A stretch of DNA of 13,987 bases from Pseudomonadota bacterium (GCA_023432655.1 JAEYUK010000192.1:1-13987), one strand, 5' to 3'; numbered from the stretch's first letter, positions 7,305 through 13,987 are shown. Notes: generated by a model from the letters alone, not told the origin. Translations and numbers: made by a program.

Positions 7305-8702
7305 ATGATGTCTCAGTATCTTTTGATTAAGAAAGTTTTTGAAACCAAGCCGGTTGATCAAACGATTATCGTAAAGGGATGGATTAAATCCCTCCGTCAG
7401 TCGAAAAAATTCTCTTTTATGGTTGTTAATGATGGAACAACCCAAAAAGACCTACAAATAATAGTTGATGCTTCTTTAGAAAATTATGAAGAAGTCTCAA
7501 AGCTTACCATGGGATCTTCAGTTGAAGTGGAAGGCCTTTTAGTGGCTTCTCAAGGTAAACAACCGGTGGAACTTCAGGCGAAACGTGTTCACGTTTATTG
7601 CCATAATCCTGAAGATTATCCACTCCAGAAGAAAGAAACTTCTCTTGAGTATTTAAGAGAAATTGCTCACCTTCGTTCTCGAACCAATACCTTTTCTGCC
7701 GTCTTCCGTCTTCGCCATGTTCTGGCCCAGGCGACTCATGAATTTTTTACCAATGAGAGCTTCACTTATCTCCATACTCCAATCATCACTTCTTCTGATG
7801 CTGAAGGTGCTGGTGAGATGTTCAGAGTATCAACTCTCCCTCTAGATAAATTACCTCGCACTGATAAAGGCGCGATTGATTTTAAACAAGATTATTTCGG
7901 TCGTGAGACTTTCTTATCTGTTTCCGGGCAACTTGAAGCTGAAACATTTGCAGTGGGCGGTTTAGGCCGGGTTTATACATTCGGTCCAACTTTTCGCTCT
8001 GAAAACTCTCATACCGCCCGACACCTTTCAGAGTTCTGGATGGTTGAACCTGAAGCCGCTTTCTTCACGCTGGAAGACAATGCTCAACTGGCAAGCGGTT
8101 ATGTGAAGCACTTAATTAAAAGATCTGTTGAGCAGTGTGGGGACGAACTGGAGTTTTTATCCAGCCGTTATGCTCCTGAGAACTTGAAGACTTTAGAGCA
8201 TGTCATGAACTCTCATTTTGAGATGGTGACTTACACAAAAGCGGTTGAAATCCTCCAGGACGCGGCCAAAACTCATAAGTTTGAATTCCCGGTTTCTTGG
8301 GGTTCTGATCTTCAAACTGAGCATGAGCGATTTTTAGCGGAAGTTTATTTCAAACGTCCGACTATTGTGACTGATTATCCAAAAGAAATTAAATCTTTCT
8401 ATATGAAGCTCAACGATGACAATAAAACTGTTCGCGCTATGGACGTTCTTGTTCCAGGCGTAGGGGAACTCATCGGTGGATCTCAGCGTGAGGAAAACTT
8501 TGAAAAGTTATCAAAACGCATGAGTGATCTTCAGATGGATCCAACGAACTACTGGTGGTATATGGATCTGCGTAAGTATGGTTCTGTCCCTCATTCGGGT
8601 TTTGGTCTCGGCTTTGAACGTGCGGTTATGTACATCTCTGGTATGAGCAATATCCGGGATGTGATTCCTTTCCCGCGTACTCCGAAAAATGCTGAATTCT
8701 AG
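7305..8702 (+). CDS. asnS: Asparaginyl-tRNA synthetase
   Basis: This is a class IIb aminoacyl-tRNA synthetase that charges tRNA-Asn with asparagine. The 465 residues match the full length of the E. coli enzyme. An OB-fold anticodon-binding domain (about 20-98; IIVKGWIKSLRQSKKFSFM) is followed by the catalytic core: motif 1 region FFTNESFTYLHTPIITSSDAEGAGEMFRV (in 147-175); SVSGQLEAETFA (205-216); motif 2 TFRSENS and RHLSEFWMVEPE (229-250); GVGELIGGSQREE (385-397); and motif 3 GFGLGFERAVMYISG (432-446). It ends with the family-typical RDVIPFPRTPKNAEF. All class II catalytic residues that can be checked are present. It is the last gene of the rsmJ-kinase-asnS operon. Its TAG stop shares CTAG with the stop of the convergent lipoprotein gene, leaving no intergenic terminator, so transcripts must end inside the opposing gene. 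Presence of this enzyme implies direct tRNA-Asn charging. Confidence 0.98.
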   Translation: MMSQYLLIKKVFETKPVDQTIIVKGWIKSLRQSKKFSFMVVNDGTTQKDLQIIVDASLENYEEVSKLTMGSSVEVEGLLVASQGKQPVELQAKRVHVYCHNPEDYPLQKKETSLEYLREIAHLRSRTNTFSAVFRLRHVLAQATHEFFTNESFTYLHTPIITSSDAEGAGEMFRVSTLPLDKLPRTDKGAIDFKQDYFGRETFLSVSGQLEAETFAVGGLGRVYTFGPTFRSENSHTARHLSEFWMVEPEAAFFTLEDNAQLASGYVKHLIKRSVEQCGDELEFLSSRYAPENLKTLEHVMNSHFEMVTYTKAVEILQDAAKTHKFEFPVSWGSDLQTEHERFLAEVYFKRPTIVTDYPKEIKSFYMKLNDDNKTVRAMDVLVPGVGELIGGSQREENFEKLSKRMSDLQMDPTNYWWYMDLRKYGSVPHSGFGLGFERAVMYISGMSNIRDVIPFPRTPKNAEF

Positions 8703-11700
8703 GGTGTAAAAGTTTTAACTGTAATCACTCCCCCTGGAGTTACATCAGTGCCATCGGTGGCACAAATTCTGAATGAATAGAATTCATCACTTTCCAGTCC
8801 TGTCTGGATATATGTGTCTGTGTCACCGACATTTGTTCCTGATAAACAGTCAGAAGGTGGGGTCTCGCCAGGTAAAAAAGACACTATGTAACTTGTGGCA
8901 ATCCCACCTGTTTTATACCATTTTAGAGTGATCTCTTGTTCTGAAGGCTCAGGAAAGATTTCACGTACGTCAAAAAGATACTGATTGTTTCTATAGACAA
9001 ACACCGCTCCACTGAAAAGGTTCGAATTATCTGTGCTCGAAGTTGGACCATTGATGATGCCGGTGTATCCGTTACCTTCACCAGGGGCATAAACGGCCAA
9101 GGTATCTCCACGGAAGTAGACTTCTGACCCAAAGTTATCTCCTCGATAATCACCGCCGGCAATCGGTAGCCCATCGTTGTTTGAAGCTTTGATGTAGGCC
9201 GATTGCTCCCACTCATGACCATTTCGTCTGTAGATATAAACCGCACCCGACCCTAGGGATGATTGATCGAGGCTTGCTACTGAACCATTGGTGATGAAAT
9301 TTTGGATACTAGCTTCACCAGGTGCTCCCACTGCGAGGAAATTCCCGTTAAGTGATACTGAATTTCCAAATTCCATTCCCCATTCTGATACCTGATTATT
9401 AGATGGTTTGATATAGGCTTCTTGTGCCCAGGCCCCACCGTTTCGTTTGTAAACATAGACCGCCCCTGAACTCCAGGCCGTGTTATCAACTGCCACAGTG
9501 TCTCCATTCGTTATTGTATTTTCTATACTGTCTTCTCCTGGGGCACCAACCGCGATCGTATCTCCGTCAACTGAAATGGTTGTTCCAAAATAGTCATAAC
9601 TCTCATTATTGCCTGATTTTATGTAGGCCTCTTGCTTCCAACCTTCCATCTCGTTATGTACGTAAACATAAGCAGCACCAGCATTAGATAGAGAGTTATT
9701 CGGGCTCGAAGTCTCTCCGTTTGTTATGGTTATTTGATTACTTTTCTCCCTCGTTGTACTGACAACAAGAGTCTTACCACTTAAAGCTACTTGATTTCCG
9801 AAATTGTCGAGTTCATCGTTATTACTTGCTTTCACAAATGCTGACATCTCCCAGTCACCGGATTCAGGGCTTCGTATATACACGTAAGTTGCACCAGAAG
9901 CATAATTCGTATCATCTGATGGTGCTGTTGTACCGTTTGTAATTGTTGTTTGAGAGCTGCCTTCTCCTGGAATTCCTACGGCAAGAAAGTTTCCACTTAG
10001 GGCAATGGCCTTGCCAAAATTCAAATATGTTCTATTATGCAAAGGTTTAATGTAGGTTTCAAATTCCCATTCGTCTTCTGTATTTCTTGTATAAATGTAA
10101 ACGGCACCAGAATTTGTAAATGAATTATCTGAACTGGCCACATATGATATGTTAGTCGCATTACTATCTTCTTCTGGAGCTCCAATTGCCAGAAGATCGC
10201 CGCTAATGGCAATAACTTCGCCGAAAGAATCTTGATTTTCGGCATTAGGAGCTGTGATTACGGCTTCTCGCTCCCATGTTATGCCTGATCGGCGGTAGAC
10301 AATGACTTCTTCATTACTACTCGCAACGGCCAGCGTATCGCCACTTATTGCAGGACTACCATTCAGGCTTATTTCTGCATCATGATGTTTAATATAGGCT
10401 TCCTGGCCCCAGCCCAAGACGATGTAGGTGACTTCGTTATCAAATCCCGTAGAAAGAGTATTAGATATCCCATTTGGTTTTTGAACTCTTCCCGCATTTA
10501 AAACGGGTCTTACGGTTCCGCTCGCATGAACACTTGTTGCTGTTAACTTAAAGTTTCTGTCGTCTCCGCAGCTTTCCAATGTCCAGCTTACTAAGGCTCC
10601 TGTTGTTCCATTATTTATAATGTCGGATTCTGTAAAAGTGTCCTCATTAATGGGCCTTGAAAAATGAATTCTATAAGAAAATCCAGGAACCATTGCTGGA
10701 TCAGTCACATTCGTAAAACTACAGGTACCTACTGTCTCAAGTGTCCCCTGGTTAATCGAAACATCTGGTGGAGTAGGGTCAGATGGTGTGACCGTGATTA
10801 CGGCACCTGCTGTTAAACTTGTTCCATTATGAGCACAGACTCTGAAAGAGTAGGGTTGATCCGTGATTAGTCCTGAAATATCTGCCTGACCGTTACTGCC
10901 TACATTCAGTATGTTTCCTTGATTACAGTCGCTCGGGGCCACAGTTCCGCTTTGGTAGGATACGAAATACTGTGAGGATACAGGAAGAGGGGTCCACTGC
11001 AGATGTACTGAAGTTAGGTCAAAAGAAGAATTAATTGTGGTTATATCTTTCGCCATTCCATTTTTACGAAAAACATAAACAGCTCCTGACATCTCGGCGG
11101 AGTTATCATCACTGGCCGTATCGCCATTAATAATACTTCTTAAATTACTAGACTCACCTGGAGCGGCGACTGCCAGAGTGTCACCGTGAAGAGAAACGGC
11201 GAATCCGAACCCGTCATTAGGTTCTGCGTTAGGAGCCTTAATATAAGCGTCTTGCACCCACTGAAGATTTTTATATTGGTAAAGATAAACGGCTCCACTA
11301 AAATTTGCTGAATTATCTTCACTTGAATTAGGACCATTTGTAATTTCTATTTGATTACTACTTTCCCCAATGGCCCCTACCGCAAGAAAGTTTCCTTCTA
11401 AAGATAGAGAAAAACCGAATTGATCATATTCGTCCGCATTTGAAGATTTGATGTAAGCTTCTTGTTCCCAAGAGGTTCCAGTTCTTCGATATACGTAAAC
11501 TGCTCCTGATTCTGGTTTGGAGTTATCGAGGTCACTCGTCGTGCCATTAGTGATACTTGTTTGAGAACTTGATTCATAAATAGCGGATACTGCTAAAATA
11601 TTTCCACTTAATGAAACACGTGTTCCAAAGTTATCATACTCATCTGCATTTGAAGCTTTGATATAAGCTTCCTGCTTCCAGGTAACACCAGTCCTCTTGT

Positions 11701-13021
11701 AAATATAAACAGCACCCGATTCATAGAGATCATTATTGTTACTGGAGGTTTCACCATTGCTGATGGTTGTCTGGTTACTTGACTCTTTTATAGAGGTAAC
11801 GGCCAGAGTGTCTTCGCTTATTGAAATACTTTTACTGAATTCATCGTCTTCATCTGCATTCGAAGCTTTTACGAAGGCTTCCTGGTTCCAAATTTCGCCT
11901 GTCCGTTTATAGATATAAACCGCTCCAGAAAATTGAAGGTCATTGCTAACCGGGGTATCTTCACCGTTAGTGATTATTGTCTGATCGCTTGATTCCCACC
12001 CTGTTCCGACGGCCAGCGTATTATCATAAAGAGAGAGACTCTTTCCAAAACTATCGTATTCTTCAGCATTTGAAGCTTTGATGTAGGCCTCTTGTTCCCA
12101 GTCATCTCCTGTTTTCCTGTAAACATAAACCGCACCTGAACCATATAAAGAATTATCAGAAGGAGATGTAGGACCATTTGTTATTTCTGTTTGATTACCT
12201 GACTCGTCTGGCGCCGAGACTGCCAGCGTGTCTTCATAAAGGGCAACAGAGTTTCCAAAATGATTATAATCTTGACTATTTGATGCCTTTATATAGGCTT
12301 CTTGTTCCCAGTTTAATCCCTTTCGGCGGTAGAGGAAAACGGCTCCGGATTCGGGGGCAGAGGTGTCATAACTGGCCGTGGGCCCGTTTGTGATGATGTT
12401 CTGGTTACTTTCTTCTCTAGGAGAGCCTATTGCAAGGAGGTCATTATGAATCGAGAGCGATTCTAAATAAGTCCAAGGCAAGGAGTTCGAAGTTTTGATA
12501 TAGGCTTCCTGATACCAGCCAGTGAATACATAGTTAATTTCATCATTAGAATTTAGGACCAGGCTTGTTCTTCCATCCAGGGCCTGCACTGAATCTTGAA
12601 GAAGGCTAGGTGCAATTGTTCCAAAACCCTCAACCGAATCAACGGTTAATTTGAAAGTCTGAGCGTCCCCGCAACTTTCTAGTGACCAGGACAAGCTAGT
12701 ACTTCCGCCTGTTCCGGAGTTAGTAAGGTCTGAGACAGTAAAACTATTCTCGTCAATGGGGGTAGAGAAGCGGATCTTGTATGAGAAACCAAAAGCATCT
12801 ACTGGCTCATTTGGAGCTGTGAAATCACATACTCCAACAGTTTCAGTAGTCGCCCGTTCGATCGTAGTCGAAAAAAGATCAGGTAAGGGGCTAGACGTAT
12901 TTGAAGAGGGAGGATCTACTTGGAATTCAATTTTGTTACATGATGAAAAGAGTAGAAGTGGGCCTAAAAACCACAACAGGCATTCGTTCAGGAATTTAAT
13001 TTTCCAACCCTTTAAACTCAT
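8699..13021 (-). CDS. Giant FG-GAP repeat lipoprotein with duplicated Ig-like / 7-blade / FN3-like module
   Basis: This 1440-residue exported lipoprotein begins MSLKGWKIKF, then a hydrophobic stretch and LLLFSSC with Cys28 as the probable lipidated residue. Asn29 at +2 does not signal inner-membrane retention, so outer-membrane anchoring is likely. Architecture: Ig-like domain (about 57-169), seven FG-GAP-type repeats (171-655), fibronectin-III-like domain (about 660-746), then the same order again: Ig-like (755-871), seven repeats (873-1347), FN3-like (about 1352-1440). Each repeat reads QEAYIKASN, D.FG, LAVGAPGESSNQ, ITNG, SGAVYVYRR. Seven repeats per array suggests two seven-bladed beta-propellers (inference). 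Apart from Cys14 and Cys28, cysteines occur only as one pair per Ig-like and FN3-like domain. The usual DxDxDG calcium loop is absent from the blades. No Shine-Dalgarno precedes the ATG; the signal peptide fixes the start. It lies 31 bases after the AgmX-like gene and probably shares its operon. Ligand and role are unknown; surface adhesion or recognition is plausible. Confidence 0.95.
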   Translation of the reverse strand: MSLKGWKIKFLNECLLWFLGPLLLFSSCNKIEFQVDPPSSNTSSPLPDLFSTTIERATTETVGVCDFTAPNEPVDAFGFSYKIRFSTPIDENSFTVSDLTNSGTGGSTSLSWSLESCGDAQTFKLTVDSVEGFGTIAPSLLQDSVQALDGRTSLVLNSNDEINYVFTGWYQEAYIKTSNSLPWTYLESLSIHNDLLAIGSPREESNQNIITNGPTASYDTSAPESGAVFLYRRKGLNWEQEAYIKASNSQDYNHFGNSVALYEDTLAVSAPDESGNQTEITNGPTSPSDNSLYGSGAVYVYRKTGDDWEQEAYIKASNAEEYDSFGKSLSLYDNTLAVGTGWESSDQTIITNGEDTPVSNDLQFSGAVYIYKRTGEIWNQEAFVKASNADEDDEFSKSISISEDTLAVTSIKESSNQTTISNGETSSNNNDLYESGAVYIYKRTGVTWKQEAYIKASNADEYDNFGTRVSLSGNILAVSAIYESSSQTSITNGTTSDLDNSKPESGAVYVYRRTGTSWEQEAYIKSSNADEYDQFGFSLSLEGNFLAVGAIGESSNQIEITNGPNSSEDNSANFSGAVYLYQYKNLQWVQDAYIKAPNAEPNDGFGFAVSLHGDTLAVAAPGESSNLRSIINGDTASDDNSAEMSGAVYVFRKNGMAKDITTINSSFDLTSVHLQWTPLPVSSQYFVSYQSGTVAPSDCNQGNILNVGSNGQADISGLITDQPYSFRVCAHNGTSLTAGAVITVTPSDPTPPDVSINQGTLETVGTCSFTNVTDPAMVPGFSYRIHFSRPINEDTFTESDIINNGTTGALVSWTLESCGDDRNFKLTATSVHASGTVRPVLNAGRVQKPNGISNTLSTGFDNEVTYIVLGWGQEAYIKHHDAEISLNGSPAISGDTLAVASSNEEVIVYRRSGITWEREAVITAPNAENQDSFGEVIAISGDLLAIGAPEEDSNATNISYVASSDNSFTNSGAVYIYTRNTEDEWEFETYIKPLHNRTYLNFGKAIALSGNFLAVGIPGEGSSQTTITNGTTAPSDDTNYASGATYVYIRSPESGDWEMSAFVKASNNDELDNFGNQVALSGKTLVVSTTREKSNQITITNGETSSPNNSLSNAGAAYVYVHNEMEGWKQEAYIKSGNNESYDYFGTTISVDGDTIAVGAPGEDSIENTITNGDTVAVDNTAWSSGAVYVYKRNGGAWAQEAYIKPSNNQVSEWGMEFGNSVSLNGNFLAVGAPGEASIQNFITNGSVASLDQSSLGSGAVYIYRRNGHEWEQSAYIKASNNDGLPIAGGDYRGDNFGSEVYFRGDTLAVYAPGEGNGYTGIINGPTSSTDNSNLFSGAVFVYRNNQYLFDVREIFPEPSEQEITLKWYKTGGIATSYIVSFLPGETPPSDCLSGTNVGDTDTYIQTGLESDEFYSFRICATDGTDVTPGGVITVKTFTP
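8702..10759 (-). repeat. Second copy of the Ig-like / seven-blade / FN3-like module
   Basis: Residues 755-1440 repeat the domain order of residues 57-746. Landmarks match one to one: ETVGTCSF and ESCGD in the Ig-like domain correspond to ETVGVCDF and ESCGD in the first, and PSDC/FRIC in the FN3-like domain correspond to PSDC/FRVC. This points to an internal duplication of about 2 kb followed by divergence. Confidence 0.8.
8981..10405 (-). repeat. FG-GAP repeat array B, seven irregular units
   Basis: This array encodes residues 873-1347 of the giant lipoprotein. Units begin at residues 873, 918, 987, 1059, 1130, 1200 and 1273, so lengths run about 45, 69, 72, 71, 70, 73 and 75. The first unit lacks the ESSNQ/ITNG/SGA segment and is only about two-thirds length. 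The last two have insertions around the FG motif (EWGMEFG and GLPIAGGDYRGDNFG). Confidence 0.85.
10784..12853 (-). repeat. First copy of the Ig-like / seven-blade / FN3-like module
   Basis: Residues 57-746 of the giant lipoprotein: Ig-like domain with Cys65/Cys117, seven blades without cysteine, then the FN3-like domain with Cys699/Cys729. It has the same order and length class as the second copy, and its blades are more uniform. Confidence 0.8.
11057..12511 (-). repeat. FG-GAP repeat array A, seven units with a near-exact 210-bp period
   Basis: This array encodes residues 171-655. The conserved Q(E/D)AYIK or QEAFVK segment starts at residues 171, 240, 310, 380, 450, 520 and 590. The spacings are one of 69 and then five of exactly 70 residues (210 bp). 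Similar DNA words recur at this period on the plus strand, for example GAAGCTTTGAT followed by a (G/A)TA(G/A)GC(C/T)TC stretch. The first unit lacks FG but keeps the rest. Confidence 0.9.
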
Positions 13022-13052
13022 TATTTATTTATCGGGTGGTTTTATAATGAAA

Positions 13053-13559
13053 TTAAGGACCTATAGGTAAAACTTTCGGTAGTTTGGATTTTTCTGCCCG
13101 TTCTAAAGCTTCTTTTTTAACTGTTTCTTCAGTTTTGAAGCTTAAGACATGAGAAATATACCTATTGATTCCTATTGGTGGTGGAGCGAAATAGTAAGAT
13201 GTTAATTTGGTTGAAACACATTCGGCCATCATTGAATCATTGAAATCATTCTTAGTAATTCGCGCAGAAGATATTTCACCATCCTCCTCGATTTTAAAAA
13301 GCACAGTTAATGATCCTTCCTTTATAGTCGGATTTTTTGACAGAAGATCTAGGTAGCATTGCTGGATTTCTTTTGCGTTTTCTCGGATAGTTTTTATCAC
13401 CACTTGTTCTTTATACTCTTTGGCAAACTTTGCCTCTTCAGAGGCTGCCAAAACATTCCTTGGAGGCTGTGATTGTCTTTGTCCGATTAAAATTCCTGCG
13501 AGGATTCCAACCACACAAATTAAAATCGATATTATGATGGCTTTACTATCAACTTTAAT
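13053..13559 (-). CDS. Membrane-anchored AgmX/PglI C-terminal (TonB-like) domain protein, probable ATT start
   Basis: This is a probable inner-membrane protein with one N-terminal helix and a periplasmic TonB-like C-terminal domain. From the GTG at 13514 it would be 153 residues but begin inside its own transmembrane helix with no ribosome site. The frame is open upstream to a stop at 13605-13607 and contains no ATG, GTG or TTG there. It does have GGAGG five bases before an ATT codon at 13557-13559. Starting at that ATT gives 168 residues and a proper anchor: a short Lys/Asp start, then AIIISILICVVGILAGILIG. The domain (GTG numbering about 38-127) shows VIKTIRENAKEIQQCY, GSLTVLFKIEEDGEISSA, MMAECV and ISHVLSFK. 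It resembles the AgmX/PglI C-terminal domain, including two cysteines (53 and 99) that could form a disulfide. A charged tail follows. It lies between a probable outer-membrane barrel gene and the giant lipoprotein gene, likely in one operon. Family assignment is good but not certain. Confidence 0.78.
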   Translation of the reverse strand: MKVDSKAIIISILICVVGILAGILIGQRQSQPPRNVLAASEEAKFAKEYKEQVVIKTIRENAKEIQQCYLDLLSKNPTIKEGSLTVLFKIEEDGEISSARITKNDFNDSMMAECVSTKLTSYYFAPPPIGINRYISHVLSFKTEETVKKEALERAEKSKLPKVLPIGP

Positions 13560-13564
13560 AAATA

Positions 13565-13569
13565 CCTCC
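13565..13569 (-). promoter_or_regulatory. Strong Shine-Dalgarno in front of an ATT codon
   Basis: On the minus strand GGAGG, spacer TATTT, then ATT AAA GTT. The 5-base spacer is suitable, and no ATG, GTG or TTG in this frame lies between the upstream stop and the GTG 45 bases further in. This is the evidence for starting the AgmX-like gene at 13559. Confidence 0.6.
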
Positions 13570-13609
13570 AGGCTTTTGTATGTCTCTATTTTATCTAAAA
13601 CATCTTATC

Positions 13610-13987
13610 TTAGAAAGGAGCATTATTTGGGTTCCAGGTAAGACCCAATCCAAGGGCCATATTTTGAAGAGTAATTTCAGCATCCGGACCGCCATTTTCA
13701 ATTTCTGGACGCGTATAGAAACGTTCATACATCAGATAAAAATCAACCCACCATTTCGCATTTAAGCGGTAGTTAATGGCAGGTCTTAAATTAACTGAGG
13801 GTGTAAAATCAAAGGCCGTTGGCATCTGGAGGTGTGAGCTTAATTCAAGATTCAATTTTTCTGTCAAATGCCGACGAAATAAGTAACGGGCGCTCAAGAA
13901 TCCAGCAGTGTAATCACCTTGGAGGGTGGAGTCGAGTTGGAAACTATATTGCAGGAGGTAATGGTACCCTAGATAGAACTGCTGATG
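13610..13987 (-). CDS. Probable outer-membrane beta-barrel protein, C-terminal part (5' end outside window)
   Basis: The frame is open from the window edge to the TAA at 13610, giving 125 residues. A TTG at 13897 could be read as a start, but the frame is open through it with the same character, so the gene continues beyond the window. The sequence shows repeated amphipathic strands with alternating aromatic and hydrophobic residues, such as HQQFYLGYHYLLQYSFQLD, FLSARYLFRRHL, LNLELSSHLQ, SVNLRPAINYRLN and WWVDFYLMYERFYT, separated by short polar turns. It ends in ...TWNPNNAPF with a terminal Phe, the usual recognition signal for outer-membrane beta-barrel assembly. No specific family is recognised. 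It lies ~50 bases upstream of the AgmX-like gene on the same strand and is probably the first visible gene of that cluster. The alternative is a soluble beta-rich periplasmic protein, which I consider less likely. Confidence 0.65.
   Translation of the reverse strand, partial: HQQFYLGYHYLLQYSFQLDSTLQGDYTAGFLSARYLFRRHLTEKLNLELSSHLQMPTAFDFTPSVNLRPAINYRLNAKWWVDFYLMYERFYTRPEIENGGPDAEITLQNMALGLGLTWNPNNAPF

Noticed and set aside
8748..8763. Hairpin GTGCCA-TCGG-TGGCAC considered as an asnS terminator
   Set aside because: There is no T-run after it on either strand, and it falls in the coding sequence of the FN3-like domain of the lipoprotein.
9277..9507. Short minus-strand frames recurring within the lipoprotein gene (also at 8923-9246, 11140-11337 and 11974-12177)
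   Set aside because: They are alternative-frame readings of the same repeats, which explains why they resemble one another; no signals support expression.
8981..12511. Regular repeats considered as a CRISPR-like or satellite array
   Set aside because: The period is about 210 bp, a multiple of three, and the frame stays open throughout with conserved protein motifs, so it is a coding repeat.
13512..13607. Frameshift explaining the missing ATG of the AgmX-like gene
   Set aside because: The frame is continuous through the transmembrane helix to a good Shine-Dalgarno, so no indel is needed; a single-base substitution at the ATT remains possible.

Overview
The window looks like chromosomal DNA from a moderately AT-rich Gram-negative bacterium. 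Lipoprotein and outer-membrane-type signals point to a double membrane. RsmJ and AsnS are of the proteobacterial type. A very large FG-GAP lipoprotein, next to an AgmX/PglI-type domain protein, suggests a Bdellovibrionota or delta-proteobacteria-like lineage. That placement is inference from gene style, since no marker gene settles it. There are no rRNA or tRNA genes, insertion sequences, CRISPR arrays or phage genes, and the coding density is very high.

Layout. 1-795 (+) is the C-terminal part of a sensor histidine kinase, cut by the window edge. It ends tail-to-tail, with a 4-base overlap, on a small secreted acidic protein (792-1022, -). 1141-2178 (+) is an MscS-family channel. 2179-2413 is the longest gene-free stretch (235 bases); it holds two hairpins without T-tracts and the rho-independent terminator of the next gene. 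2414-5425 (-) is glycine dehydrogenase, which reads as the two subunits of the split-type enzyme (GcvPA and GcvPB) fused into one chain. 5426-5538 is a divergent promoter region. 5539-8702 (+) is a probable operon: rsmJ (16S rRNA methyltransferase), an adenosine-kinase-family sugar kinase, and asnS. asnS overlaps the gene coming from the other side by 4 bases, around a shared CTAG.

The right third is a minus-strand cluster that looks like one transcription unit: the C-terminus of a probable outer-membrane beta-barrel (window edge to 13610), a membrane-anchored protein with an AgmX/PglI (TonB-like) C-terminal domain (13559/13514-13053), and a 1440-residue lipoprotein (13021-8699). The lipoprotein is an internal duplication of a module: Ig-like domain, seven FG-GAP blades, fibronectin-III-like domain. 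The first blade array keeps an almost exact 70-residue period. This outer membrane barrel / TonB-like anchor / giant surface lipoprotein set is the most interesting part of the window. It could be an envelope-spanning surface or adhesion apparatus, but that function is inferred from architecture and gene order only.

The remaining genes are housekeeping (one-carbon metabolism, ribosome maturation, nucleoside salvage, tRNA charging, osmotic protection) and show no obvious functional link to the surface cluster. Start-codon evidence is unusual in two places: the AgmX-like gene has its only good ribosome binding site in front of an ATT codon, and rsmJ has a -10-like hexamer so close to its ATG that its mRNA may be leaderless.
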